A DNA stretch of 36,657 nucleotides from Bordetella parapertussis. GTDB taxonomy: Bacteria > Pseudomonadota > Gammaproteobacteria > Burkholderiales > CAIKXV01. The notes below the pieces were generated by a model that searched no databases, was not told the origin of the DNA, and was given only the letters and a program-made list of their open reading frames with translations. Numbering within the stretch: the first letter of the stretch is position 1; every line of letters begins with the position of its first letter. This document shows positions 15,000-23,171 of the stretch, piece by piece. Where the stretch lies: positions 1-36,657 of the forward strand of contig CAMDXD010000001.1 of assembly GCA_945877995.1 (NCBI GenBank), in the 5' to 3' direction. A program made the position numbers and the translations under genes.

Positions 15000-16108
15000 G
15001 CACCAACCGCACGTTTTCGCGCGGAGCCCACGCAGGGATCGACACAGTCAATGACTACGTGGCCATCAACGACCTCTTCCACGAGCGGGGCTGGACGGAT
15101 GGTTTTCCAATCATCCCGCCGACGGAAAAGCTGGTCGGGCAGATGCTCGCCTATTGCGACAGGCCATGGGATCGCCCGGTAGCGAAGATCCCTCCGCGAT
15201 ATGGCGAAGCTACGCCGGTGCGGCTGGCCACGAACGCCGTGATGGCGGGCTGCCGGCCCGAGTACTTCCCGGTCGTCGTCGCGGCGATCGAGGCACTGTG
15301 CGAAGAGCCGTTCAACCTGTACGGCCTGCAGGCCACGACGCATCCCGTCTCGCCGTTCATCATCGTCAACGGGCCGATCGCGAAGGAACTCGGCATCAAC
15401 AGCGGCTGCGGCGCGCTGGGCTCGGGCTGCCGCAGCAATGCCACGATCGGCAGGGCCGTGCGCCTGTCGCTGGTCAACATCGGCGGCGCGCAACCCGGCA
15501 CGGGCGACATGGCGACGTTCGGCTCGCCGGCGAAGTACAGCTACCTGGCCGCGGAGAACGAGGCCGAGAGCCCGTGGGAGCCGCTCCATGTCGAACGCGG
15601 CTTCCCGCCGGAAGCCTCGACCGTCACGGTAATCGGAGCGGAGTGCCCCCACAACGTCAACGACCACCAGAGCATCACCGGTGCCGGCATCCTGCAGATG
15701 ATCGCAGGCACGATGGCGACGACCGGGAACAACGACGTCTACAATATCGAACCGCATCCTGCGGTCATCATCGGTCCGGAGCATGCGAGGACGATCGCCG
15801 CGGATGGCTATTCCAAGGCGGACGTCAAACGTTATCTGTTCGAGAATGCAACATTGCCGCTGCAACGCTTCTCGCGTGAAAACATCGAACGCCGTTTCCT
15901 GGTGACACACAAGGAGCGCTACGGCGATGCCGGTTCGGCCGTCCCCGTCCCGATGTTCCAGCGTGCGCAAGACCTGCTGGTCGTCGTGATCGGCGGCCCC
16001 GGGAAGCACTCGGCCACGGTGCCCACCTTCGGCGTGACCGTCCCGATCACACGTGCCATCCAGACGGTTGGCGGCGCCTTCGCCACTTCCGTGGAGCAGT
16101 TCAAATGA
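14996..16108 (+). CDS. Conserved protein of unknown function, probable partner of the UGSC selenoprotein
   Basis: 370 residues with no signal peptide or membrane segment. I do not recognise a named enzyme family. Strongly patterned segments suggest a real fold: GWTDGFPIIPPTEKLVGQML near residue 32, NAVMAGCRPEYFPVVVAAIEAL, INSGCGALGSGCRSNATIGRA and WEPLHVERGFPPEASTVTV. Clustered Cys residues (MAGC, NSGCGALGSGC, GAECPHNV) could serve redox or metal roles. The ATG overlaps the selenoprotein stop and the stop overlaps the next CoA-transferase start, so it lies inside a coupled operon. Complex formation with the selenoprotein is inference. Confidence 0.85.
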   Translation: MSTNRTFSRGAHAGIDTVNDYVAINDLFHERGWTDGFPIIPPTEKLVGQMLAYCDRPWDRPVAKIPPRYGEATPVRLATNAVMAGCRPEYFPVVVAAIEALCEEPFNLYGLQATTHPVSPFIIVNGPIAKELGINSGCGALGSGCRSNATIGRAVRLSLVNIGGAQPGTGDMATFGSPAKYSYLAAENEAESPWEPLHVERGFPPEASTVTVIGAECPHNVNDHQSITGAGILQMIAGTMATTGNNDVYNIEPHPAVIIGPEHARTIAADGYSKADVKRYLFENATLPLQRFSRENIERRFLVTHKERYGDAGSAVPVPMFQRAQDLLVVVIGGPGKHSATVPTFGVTVPITRAIQTVGGAFATSVEQFK

Positions 16109-17319
16109 CCAGCACGCGCAGCCCGCTGCAGGGGATCACCGTCCTCGACCTCGGGCAGATCTACAACGGCCCCTACGCAACCTTCCTGATGGGCATGGCA
16201 GGTGCCCGGGTGATCAAGATCGAGCCGCTCGAGGGCGAGTCGATGCGCCAGAGAACGCTGATCGGCGGCGCTGCGCTACCGTTCGCGATGCTGAATTCGA
16301 ACAAGCAGGCGGTGACGCTGAACCTGAAGACCGCGCGCGGGCGCGAGCTGCTGATCTCGATGGCCCGCCGCGCAGACGTCCTGCTGGAAAATTTCCTGCC
16401 GGGAAAGCTGGACAAGCTCGGCGTCGGCTATGACGTCCTGAGCGAGGCGAATCCCCGGCTCATCGTGGCATCAGGGTCGGGGTATGGCAGCACCGGGCCG
16501 TACCGAGACTACCCAGCGATGGACATCTCGATCCAGGCGATGTCCGGCGCGATGGCGGTGACCGGATTCCCCGACGGGCCGCCGACGAAGATCGGCCCTG
16601 CACTCTGCGATTTCTCCTGCGGTATCCATCTGTATGGTGCGGTCGTGACGGCGCTTTACGAGCGGGAGAAGACCGGGCGCGGGCAGAAGGTGGAAGTGGC
16701 GATGCTCGACGCCATCTATTTTTCCCTGGCATCGAGCCTGGGGCTCTACTTCGCCTCGGGAAATTACGGCGGGCCGGTCGACTTCCCGCAACGTACCGGT
16801 AACACCCATAGCGGAAAGGCCGCCGCGCCCTACAGCGTCTACCCGGCGAAGGATGGCTACATCGCCATCCTGTGCACCAACAACAAGCACTGGGTTTCCC
16901 TTACCAGGGTGATGGGCCGGGAGGAACTCGCAGCCGACCCCCGCTTCGACACGCCAAAGAAGCGGGCGAACCTGAGCCATGAAGTCGACGCCGTCGTGGG
17001 CGCCTACGCGGCACGCTTCCAGCGCGATGAACTGTTCGCCCTCCTGTCGCCGCACCACATCCCCTGTGCCCCGGTGCGGGACCTGGCCGAGGTCACCAAC
17101 GACCCGCACCTGCACCAGCGGGGCATGCTGGAATGGATGGACCATCCGAAGTACGGGCGGATCGCCGCCGCTCGCAGCCCGCTCCGGTTCGAGCACCAAC
17201 CGCCGCCCGAACTCAAGCCCAGCGCCGAGCTCGGGGAGCACAACAGCGAGGTGTATGAGGGATGGCTGGGGCTTTCGAAGGAAGAGGTCGCGGAACTGAA
17301 GCGTGACCGGGTGATCTGA
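16105..17319 (+). CDS. Family III CoA-transferase (CaiB/BaiF)
   Basis: 404 residues, full length. The N-terminus has LQGITVLDLGQIYNGPYATFLMG and ARVIKIEPLEG. The catalytic Asp140 lies in YPAMDISIQAMSGAMAVTG. The C-terminal part has the usual HNSEVYEGWLGLSKEEV. It is the third CoA-transferase unit of the rightward cluster and the fourth in the window. Its ATG overlaps the stop of the preceding partner gene. Substrate unknown; the coupling suggests it handles an acid made or used by the selenoprotein system. Confidence 0.92.
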   Translation: MTSTRSPLQGITVLDLGQIYNGPYATFLMGMAGARVIKIEPLEGESMRQRTLIGGAALPFAMLNSNKQAVTLNLKTARGRELLISMARRADVLLENFLPGKLDKLGVGYDVLSEANPRLIVASGSGYGSTGPYRDYPAMDISIQAMSGAMAVTGFPDGPPTKIGPALCDFSCGIHLYGAVVTALYEREKTGRGQKVEVAMLDAIYFSLASSLGLYFASGNYGGPVDFPQRTGNTHSGKAAAPYSVYPAKDGYIAILCTNNKHWVSLTRVMGREELAADPRFDTPKKRANLSHEVDAVVGAYAARFQRDELFALLSPHHIPCAPVRDLAEVTNDPHLHQRGMLEWMDHPKYGRIAAARSPLRFEHQPPPELKPSAELGEHNSEVYEGWLGLSKEEVAELKRDRVI

Positions 17320-17327
17320 TCACCCGG
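17307..17327. terminator. Palindrome across the stop codon, possible transcription terminator
   Basis: CCGGGTGATC (17307-17316) and GATCACCCGG (17318-17327) are perfect 10-nt arms around a single T. They straddle the TGA of the CoA-transferase. As RNA this folds into a strong GC-rich hairpin at the end of the operon. No T-tract follows, so Rho-independent termination is uncertain. The next gene is convergent. Confidence 0.5.
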
Positions 17328-17422
17328 CGCATCTCATCACGATTGCGTGCCGCGACGCGCGGTGAAAGGACAGCCGCATGCAAGACGGCGCCAGGGGCTG
17401 ACCACAGACTCCGCGGCCAGGA

Positions 17423-18424
17423 CTACTGCGGCCGTATCCCCGCCGCCTTCATCACCTTGCGCCACTTCGCCAGCTCGCTGCGCAGGTATTCGCCGAACTG
17501 CTCGGGCGTGCTGCCGACGACCTTGCCGCCAGCCGCCTCCAGCGCGGCGCGCAGGTCGGGCGCGTCGCGCAGCATCGCGACGATCTCGGCATTGAGCCGC
17601 TGCACGATCTCGCGCGGCGTGCCGCTGCGCACGACCACCGCATGCCAGGACTCTGCAGCGAAGCCCGGATAGCCCTGTTCCGCGACCGTGGGCACGTCGG
17701 GCAACGGCGCGAAGCGGCCGGGCGAGGACACCGCGAGCGCACGCAGCCGCCCGGCCTTCACCTGCTGCACCATGATGATCGGCGTGAGCATGCCCATCGA
17801 CACATGGCCGGCCATGATGTCGCTCGCTGCAGGGTTGTCACCCTTGTAGGGGACATGGGTGAGCTTCATGCCTGCGGCCAGGCTCAGGTACTCGGCCACC
17901 AGGTGGGTCGCGGTGCCCTGGCCGGTGGTGGCGTTGGTGAGTTCCAGCGGCTTCGACCGGGCGAGTCGCACCAACTCAGGCAGCGAACGCACCGGCAGCG
18001 AGGGGTTCGCCACCAGCACGAACGGAAAGGTCGCGACCAGGGTGACCGGCGCCACGTCCTGCAACGGATCGTAGACCGGCTTCTCCTGGCCAGCCGGGGT
18101 GGTGGCGAGCACGCCGGCGGCGCCGACGAACAGGGTGTAGCCGTCAGATGGCGCCTTGAGCAGCGCCTCGACGCCGATCATGCCAGCGGCACCGGGCCGG
18201 TTCTCGACCAGCACTGGCCGGCCGAGCGCATCACCGAGCCGCACGGCGATCATCCGGCCGGTCGTGTCGACCGCACCACCCGCAGCGAACGGAACGATCA
18301 TGCGCAAGGGCCTTGCCGGCCACCCCGCCGCAGGTCCCTCGGCTGCCAGCACGGCCGACGGCACAGCCGACGACAGACCTGCGCCGGCCAGCAGGCCGAT
18401 CGACAACAGCACGCTTCGCTTCAT
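17423..18424 (-). CDS. TTT (Bug family) periplasmic binding protein
   Basis: 333 residues. Signal peptide MKRSVLLSIGLLAGAGLSSAVPSAVLA is followed by RPLRMIVPFAAGGAVDTTGR, VENRPGAAGMIGVEALLKAPSDGYTLFVG and LTHVPYKGDNPAASDIMAGH. These are the Bug-family lobe-1 and lobe-2 signatures. It lies about 50 bp after the alpha/beta hydrolase gene on the same strand, so the two probably form a pair: uptake of an ester, lactone or related acid followed by hydrolysis. Specificity cannot be read from sequence. Confidence 0.94.
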   Translation of the reverse strand: MKRSVLLSIGLLAGAGLSSAVPSAVLAAEGPAAGWPARPLRMIVPFAAGGAVDTTGRMIAVRLGDALGRPVLVENRPGAAGMIGVEALLKAPSDGYTLFVGAAGVLATTPAGQEKPVYDPLQDVAPVTLVATFPFVLVANPSLPVRSLPELVRLARSKPLELTNATTGQGTATHLVAEYLSLAAGMKLTHVPYKGDNPAASDIMAGHVSMGMLTPIIMVQQVKAGRLRALAVSSPGRFAPLPDVPTVAEQGYPGFAAESWHAVVVRSGTPREIVQRLNAEIVAMLRDAPDLRAALEAAGGKVVGSTPEQFGEYLRSELAKWRKVMKAAGIRPQ

Positions 18425-18473
18425 CTTTCTACTCCCCGAGCGGCGGTGCTCTGGTCGGCACCGCGCGCTGCCC

Positions 18474-19373
18474 TCAAAGGTACTGCCGGTACCAGTCGAC
18501 CGTCTCTCTCATCACGACCTCGAACACCTCGGCGTTGATCTCCTGGTAGACCTCCTTGTGGTCCATGCCCGGGATGATGAACAGCTTCTTCGGCTCGCCC
18601 GCCTTCGCATGCAGCGTGCGTCCTTCCTCGACCGGCACCATCGTGTCGCGCTCGGTATGGATGAACAGCGCGGCACGCGGCGAGATCCGGTGCACCACGT
18701 CCTCGGGACGGAAGGTCATCGCGGCGTCGACGCTCTCCAGCGGATAGCCTTCCGGGTACTGGCCCTCGTAGCGCTGCCCTTCGGCATAGGCATCGGCCTG
18801 GCGCTGCGTGATGCCCGGCCCCTGCGGGAACAGCACCTGGTAGGGGAGCCGCTTCGACTGCCCGGTCATCACCCGGCGGATACGGTCTTCCTTCAGCTCG
18901 TCCATCAGCCTGAGCATCTCCCAGGTCGGGCGCTTGCTGCGCGTCCAGCGCTCGCCGTTGGCCGGGCCCGCGACATCCACGACGCACCGGACCCGCTCGT
19001 CGATGGCCGCTGCATAGGTGACGGTGGCCCCGCCAAAGCTCACCCCGAACAGGCCGACCCGGGCCGGATCGACTTCCGGCCGCTGCTGCATGAAGGTGAC
19101 CGCGTTGACGATGTCGCTCACCTGCTCCATCGGGATGTTGCGGGTGCGCACGCCCTCGCTGTCGCCGAAGCCACGGTGATAGAAGATCAGCGCCACGTAA
19201 CCGTGCGCGATCAGGTGGCGGGCGAAGGCTGGCATGTAGACGTCCCGGCGGCCCGAGTTGCCGTGGACGCAGATCACGGCCGGGCGCCGCTCGCCCGGCG
19301 CGAGGCCGTCAGGCACGTAGATGCGGGCCGAGATCTTCAGGCAATCGCTGTAGTAGAACAGGTCTTCTTGCAC
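18474..19373 (-). CDS. Alpha/beta hydrolase (dienelactone hydrolase-like)
   Basis: 299 residues, cytoplasmic. The catalytic set is visible: nucleophile Ser in GLFGVSFGGATV, acid Asp in HTERDTMVPVEEG and His in GMDHKEVY. The oxyanion-hole region is VICVHGNSGRRD. Similar proteins hydrolyse esters, lactones or C-C bonds. The GTG start at 19373 has GGAGGA seven bases upstream and gives an N-terminus typical of the family. It precedes the binding-protein gene in the same direction. Substrate unknown. Confidence 0.88.
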   Translation of the reverse strand: MQEDLFYYSDCLKISARIYVPDGLAPGERRPAVICVHGNSGRRDVYMPAFARHLIAHGYVALIFYHRGFGDSEGVRTRNIPMEQVSDIVNAVTFMQQRPEVDPARVGLFGVSFGGATVTYAAAIDERVRCVVDVAGPANGERWTRSKRPTWEMLRLMDELKEDRIRRVMTGQSKRLPYQVLFPQGPGITQRQADAYAEGQRYEGQYPEGYPLESVDAAMTFRPEDVVHRISPRAALFIHTERDTMVPVEEGRTLHAKAGEPKKLFIIPGMDHKEVYQEINAEVFEVVMRETVDWYRQYL

Positions 19374-19467
19374 GGCAGTTCCTCCGGTGACGACGGGGAA
19401 GATACGACAACTGGCTGCCGGGTGGCGCCCTGACGTGCAGCACGCAGGTCGATCGTGCGGCGGGACA

Positions 19468-19980
19468 TCACTCCTCCGGACGGGACGGCCCCTTGCCTGT
19501 CGCCTGCAGGATGACGGATATCAGATGTGCCGGCGGAGCGAAGCGTTCCGACAGGCGCAGGGTGCGCGCGAGGCACTGGTCGCAACGGGAGACGTGGCAG
19601 ACATCGACGAAGAAGTCGGCGGGCGCACGCAAGCGCTCGTCGAGCGCGCAGGCGAGCAGGGCGTGCAGCGCATCGTCGGCCGGATGGCGCGGAACAGACG
19701 CCCGGCGGCTGGCGGATCCGGTCACGTGCTGGTCATTGACGGCCGCCGCTGCAAGCGGCACCTCGGGCGCTTCCACGGCCAGTTCGTCGACGATGCCCAG
19801 CTCCGGCTGCAGCGGCAAACTGCGAAACAGGCCCACCATCAGCGCGAGTTCGAGCAGCGCCTCGCGGCATGCCCGACAGCCCTGGACGTGGAAGCTTTCA
19901 ACGGTCATGCCGCTGCCCTGCGGGTTGTCGAACAGCAGCGCGTCCAGCTCGGCGGAATCCAGGTGGCCACGCGTCTCCAC
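19468..19980 (-). CDS. Putative zinc-finger anti-sigma-like protein
   Basis: 170 residues, beginning 20 bp after the sigma factor gene on the same strand. Two Cys/His clusters are visible: HVQGCRACREAL near residue 31, an HxxxCxxC arrangement like zinc-binding anti-sigma domains, and CHVSRCDQCLARTL near residue 134. No membrane helix is seen, so a soluble, possibly redox- or metal-sensing anti-sigma factor is likely. The assignment rests on position and motifs; I do not recognise a specific family. Confidence 0.6.
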   Translation of the reverse strand: METRGHLDSAELDALLFDNPQGSGMTVESFHVQGCRACREALLELALMVGLFRSLPLQPELGIVDELAVEAPEVPLAAAAVNDQHVTGSASRRASVPRHPADDALHALLACALDERLRAPADFFVDVCHVSRCDQCLARTLRLSERFAPPAHLISVILQATGKGPSRPEE

Positions 19981-20000
19981 GCGCTACCCCTGCGGTGCAG

Positions 20001-20510
20001 TCATGCCAGCAACCACGGGCGTTCGCCCAGCTTCGACGACAGACCGTCGCGCAGCGCGCGCGTGCCCCGTGACACCCGCTGCGCCGCATTGGCCTGCGAC
20101 AGGCCGAAGATGGCGGCGATCGACTGCTGGCCCATCGCGTACTGGTAGCGGCTGGCGACCGCTTTCTGCTGGCGGGGCGGCAGCTTTTCGTAGCTGTGGA
20201 CGATGAGGGTCCGCACTTCGGCGAGCAGCGTATCGGCCTCGGGATCGTTCGGGGGAAGCAGATCATGGGCCGGACGGAGCCGGGCACGCGCGAACGACAA
20301 TGCTTCGTTATTCACGACCTCGAGCAGCCTCACGAAGACCCTCCGGGTCACGTCCTCGGCATCGTAGCGCCCGAGGCAGGCGTCGCGGCAGGCGCTGCAG
20401 TAGATGAAGCGGACATACTTGCGTACGAAACGATCGATGCCGCCCGGATCGCTGGCGATGACGGCTTCGATGAGGGCGCGGTCGGCGTCCACGTCAGAAC
20501 GAGTAGACAT
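20001..20510 (-). CDS. ECF-like RNA polymerase sigma factor
   Basis: 169 residues. Region 2 is visible around FVRKYVRFIYCSACRD and YDAEDVTRRVFVRLLEV. Region 4 is visible as EKLPPRQQKAVASRYQYAMGQQSIAAIFGLSQANAAQRVSRGTRAL, which contains the HTH for -35 recognition. It is followed at once by the zinc-finger-like gene and is divergent from the nitrile hydratase-type operon across a 153-bp spacer, so it may control that operon. Extra Cys residues (CSACRDACLG) in region 2 are unusual. Confidence 0.82.
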   Translation of the reverse strand: MSTRSDVDADRALIEAVIASDPGGIDRFVRKYVRFIYCSACRDACLGRYDAEDVTRRVFVRLLEVVNNEALSFARARLRPAHDLLPPNDPEADTLLAEVRTLIVHSYEKLPPRQQKAVASRYQYAMGQQSIAAIFGLSQANAAQRVSRGTRALRDGLSSKLGERPWLLA

Positions 20511-20663
20511 TCAGCTGGGAACGAAAATTTGAGTACCTGTGACATTTTGCAATGTTTTCTGCCCGAATGTGTGGTGGGCTCAGATCAGCAGTTACGCAGG
20601 CTCACGCCAACGCCCTCGACATTTGGAATATGCTTTGCAGCAGAACGTATGGGAGAGGCGGCA

Positions 20664-21023
20664 ATGAGCGAAGCAGCAGAGAAGCGCCTGGCGGCCGACA
20701 TCGGCGGCGACCCGGCCGGCCCGGTGGACACCGCCGATCACGGCATGAAGTTCTGGGAAAAGCAGGCGAACGCGATGCGTTCGACGCTGGGCCGCAAGGG
20801 CATCACGCGCACCGACGAACTGCGCCGCGCGGCGGAAGAGCTTGGCGAGCGCTACGCCGGGCTGGCCTACTTCGAGCGTACGACCAGCGCACTGCGCACC
20901 ATCCTCATCGAGAAGGGCCTCATCACCGAGGACGAACTCGTGGCGAAGATGGCCGAAGTGCGGGCGCGCTTCGACGTACCAGGCGGTACGCAGCCCTCGC
21001 CTGCGCAGCGGAGCGGCCAATGA
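20664..21023 (+). CDS. Three-subunit nitrile hydratase/thiocyanate hydrolase, subunit matching the NHase beta N-terminal half (scnB-like)
   Basis: 119 residues. The segment GMKFWEKQANAMRSTLGRKG, then YFERTTSALRTILIEKGLITEDEL, matches the N-terminal helical half of nitrile hydratase beta subunits. In thiocyanate hydrolase (SCNase) that chain is split into separate beta and alpha subunits encoded in the order B-A-C, the order seen here. The ATG at 20664 follows GGGAGAGG. Its stop overlaps the next start (ATGA). SCNase beta is somewhat longer (about 157 residues), so this is a compact version. Confidence 0.8.
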   Translation: MSEAAEKRLAADIGGDPAGPVDTADHGMKFWEKQANAMRSTLGRKGITRTDELRRAAEELGERYAGLAYFERTTSALRTILIEKGLITEDELVAKMAEVRARFDVPGGTQPSPAQRSGQ

Positions 21024-21358
21024 ACACGACCTCCGCGGCCTCCGACACGGGGGTGTCGGCCTACACGCCCGCGCCCGGGCATCTCTACAACGTAGGCGAC
21101 CGGGTGCGGATCCGGCGCAACTATCCGCCCGGCCATCGCCGCACGCCCAACTACATCAAGGGCAAGACCGGCGTCATCGAGCGCATCTGCGGTGCCTTCC
21201 CCAACCCCGAAGAACTCGCCTACGGGTTCGCGGGCGAGCCGAAGAAGGTCCTCTACCGTGTGCGCTTCATGCAGAACACCGTGTGGCCCGACTACCAGGG
21301 GCCCGCACGCGATCTCATCGAGATGGAAGTCTTCGAGCACTGGCTCGAGCCGGCCTGA
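21020..21358 (+). CDS. Three-subunit nitrile hydratase/thiocyanate hydrolase, subunit matching the NHase beta C-terminal half (scnA-like)
   Basis: 112 residues. YNVGDRVRIRRNYPPGHRR, then YIKGKTGVIERICGAFPNPEE and KVLYRVRFMQNTVWPDY, is the SH3-like barrel typical of the C-terminal half of nitrile hydratase beta. It would pair with the preceding small protein and the metal subunit. It is translationally coupled to the upstream gene; the downstream gene follows after 36 bp. Confidence 0.85.
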   Translation: MNTTSAASDTGVSAYTPAPGHLYNVGDRVRIRRNYPPGHRRTPNYIKGKTGVIERICGAFPNPEELAYGFAGEPKKVLYRVRFMQNTVWPDYQGPARDLIEMEVFEHWLEPA

Positions 21359-21394
21359 AGCGGTCCGGAACCCTACCCGCCAGAGAGTCACGAC

Positions 21395-22099
21395 ATGCAC
21401 GATCATCCGTTCGACCACTACGCCAACCGTCGTCCGGGTCATGGCCATGGCCACGACCACGACCACGATGCGCACCATCCAATCGAAGAGCGCGACGACG
21501 GCCCTCCCTCGGAATACGAGATCATGAGCCGCGCCATGCAGGAATTGCTCGAGGCGAAGGGCCTCATCACCGCCGATGAAGTGCGCGAGCGCATGGAGGT
21601 GTTCGACGAAGCGTTTCCGTACCGGGGCGCGATGGTGGTGGCGCATGCATGGACCGATCCGGCGTTCAAGCAGCGCCTGCTCGCCGACGGCAAGGCTGCC
21701 ATCTCGGAACTGGGCATCGGCATGGAGGCCGAGCGCCTGATCGCGGTCGAGAACACCCTCGAGGTGCACAACGTCATCGTGTGCACGCTGTGTTCATGCT
21801 ATCCGCGAACCCTGCTCGGCATGCCGCCGACCTGGTACAAGAGCGACAACTACCGCGCACGGGTCGTCTATGAGCCGCGCGCAGTCCTGAAAGAATTTGG
21901 CACTGAACTGCCCGACGACGTGACCATGCGCGTCCACGATTCGAACGCCGACATGCGCTACATCGTAGTCCCCATGCGCCCGGCCGGCACCGAAGGCTGG
22001 AGCGAGGAGAAGCTAGCCGAGATGTTGACCCGGGACACGCTGGTGGGCGTGACCGTGCCGCGCGTTCGGAAGGATTTGCCTGGCAGCCCTGCTGCTTGA
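21395..22099 (+). CDS. Cobalt-type metal subunit of nitrile hydratase/thiocyanate hydrolase (scnC-like)
   Basis: 234 residues. The metal-claw motif VCTLCSC (Cys130, Cys133, Cys135) has Thr at the second position, the mark of Co(III) enzymes, and continues YPRTLLGMPPTWYKS. Arg138 corresponds to gamma-Arg136 of Thiobacillus SCNase, which helps form the anion pocket, whereas nitrile hydratases usually have Trp here. This favours an anionic substrate such as thiocyanate over a neutral nitrile, but does not prove it. Residues 1-30 are histidine-rich (GHGHGHDHDHDAHHP), absent from typical alpha subunits and resembling metal-storage tails of metallochaperones. No separate activator gene follows. Confidence 0.87.
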   Translation: MHDHPFDHYANRRPGHGHGHDHDHDAHHPIEERDDGPPSEYEIMSRAMQELLEAKGLITADEVRERMEVFDEAFPYRGAMVVAHAWTDPAFKQRLLADGKAAISELGIGMEAERLIAVENTLEVHNVIVCTLCSCYPRTLLGMPPTWYKSDNYRARVVYEPRAVLKEFGTELPDDVTMRVHDSNADMRYIVVPMRPAGTEGWSEEKLAEMLTRDTLVGVTVPRVRKDLPGSPAA

Positions 22100-22133
22100 C
22101 GAGGCACGCCTTGCGTGGGCAGCCTGGCGACTT

Positions 22134-23129
22134 CTAGTCCGGCTTGATGCCCACGGCTTTCACGATATTCGCGAACTTCTCCTGTTCCGCCAGAACGTAG
22201 GCGCGGGTGCGCTCGGGCGTCATCACCATCGCCTCAGCGGTGAGCTGGGCCATCCGCTCCTTTACTTCCGGGCGAGCCAGCGCCTTGTTGATCTCTTCGT
22301 TCAGGCGGGTGACCACCGCCGCGGGCGTGCCGGCCGGTGCAAACAGGGTATGGAACTCCTGTACGTCGTAGCCCTTCAATCCCTGTTCGTCCAGCGTGGG
22401 CACCGACGGAAGGTAGGGAGAACGAGTCAGTCCGGTCACACCCAGGACCCGCAGCTTGCCTGCCTGGATGTAGGGCAACGAAGTGAGCAGGTTGACGACG
22501 TTTATCTGCAGCTCGTTGGCCATCTGGGCGGTGACCGCGATGGAACCCGTCTTGAACGGCACATGCACGATATCGATGCCTGCAAGGCTCTTGAACAGCT
22601 CCCCTGCAAGGTGCGTTATGCCGCCGGTGCCGCCTGAGCCGAACAGGAGTTTGCCCGGCTGCGCCTTGGCAAGCGCGACCAGCTCCGCAACCGTGTTCGC
22701 TGGCACGGCGGTGCCGACCAACAGCGTATTGGTGATCGTGGCAATCGCTGCGACGGGCACCATCGTACGCAGGTCATACGGAACGTTGAGGTAGACGCTG
22801 GGCGCGATGACCTGGCTGTTGCCTACGGTCACGAGCGTATAGCCATCGGGCGCGGCTTTCACTGCAGCTGCCATCCCGATGCGTCCTGCCGCACCCAGAC
22901 GGTTGTCGACGATGACCGGCTGCCCCATCTGTTCGCCGATCTTCTGGCCGATCAGGCGCGCAAGGACGTCGTACGAGCCGCCTGGGCCATACGGCACGAT
23001 GATCGTGAGGCGCCGAGCTGGAAAGCTTTCGGCGGCGAAGACGACAGGCGACAGGAAAGCCGCTGAAAGCGGCATGAAAGCCAGGCATCGGCGTACTGCG
23101 GCGCTCAGTCGTGCATGTCTGTTGCTCAT
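22134..23129 (-). CDS. TTT (Bug family) periplasmic binding protein
   Basis: 331 residues with signal peptide (RRCLAFMPLSAAFLSPVVFAAE). It has RLTIIVPYGPGGSYDVLARL, VDNRLGAAGRIGMAAAVKAAPDGYTLVTVG and IVHVPFKTGSIAVTAQMA. It follows the triple-RidA gene by 42 bp on the same strand, so the two are probably co-transcribed. The other triple-RidA gene (28197-29486) also sits next to a Bug protein. Convergent with the nitrile hydratase-type operon; only 34 bp separate them. Confidence 0.94.
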   Translation of the reverse strand: MSNRHARLSAAVRRCLAFMPLSAAFLSPVVFAAESFPARRLTIIVPYGPGGSYDVLARLIGQKIGEQMGQPVIVDNRLGAAGRIGMAAAVKAAPDGYTLVTVGNSQVIAPSVYLNVPYDLRTMVPVAAIATITNTLLVGTAVPANTVAELVALAKAQPGKLLFGSGGTGGITHLAGELFKSLAGIDIVHVPFKTGSIAVTAQMANELQINVVNLLTSLPYIQAGKLRVLGVTGLTRSPYLPSVPTLDEQGLKGYDVQEFHTLFAPAGTPAAVVTRLNEEINKALARPEVKERMAQLTAEAMVMTPERTRAYVLAEQEKFANIVKAVGIKPD

Positions 23130-23171
23130 CGCGCTACCCTCCTTGAAGTCGGAAACTGCAGGACAGACCCA

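Noticed and set aside
14561..16009. 482-codon minus-strand frame across the selenoprotein and partner genes
   Set aside because: Antisense shadow; the plus strand has overlapping coupled starts and conserved motifs.
22080..22133. Terminator hairpin CACGC-CTT-GCGTG between convergent genes
   Set aside because: Only a 5-bp stem with no T-tract; too weak to call.
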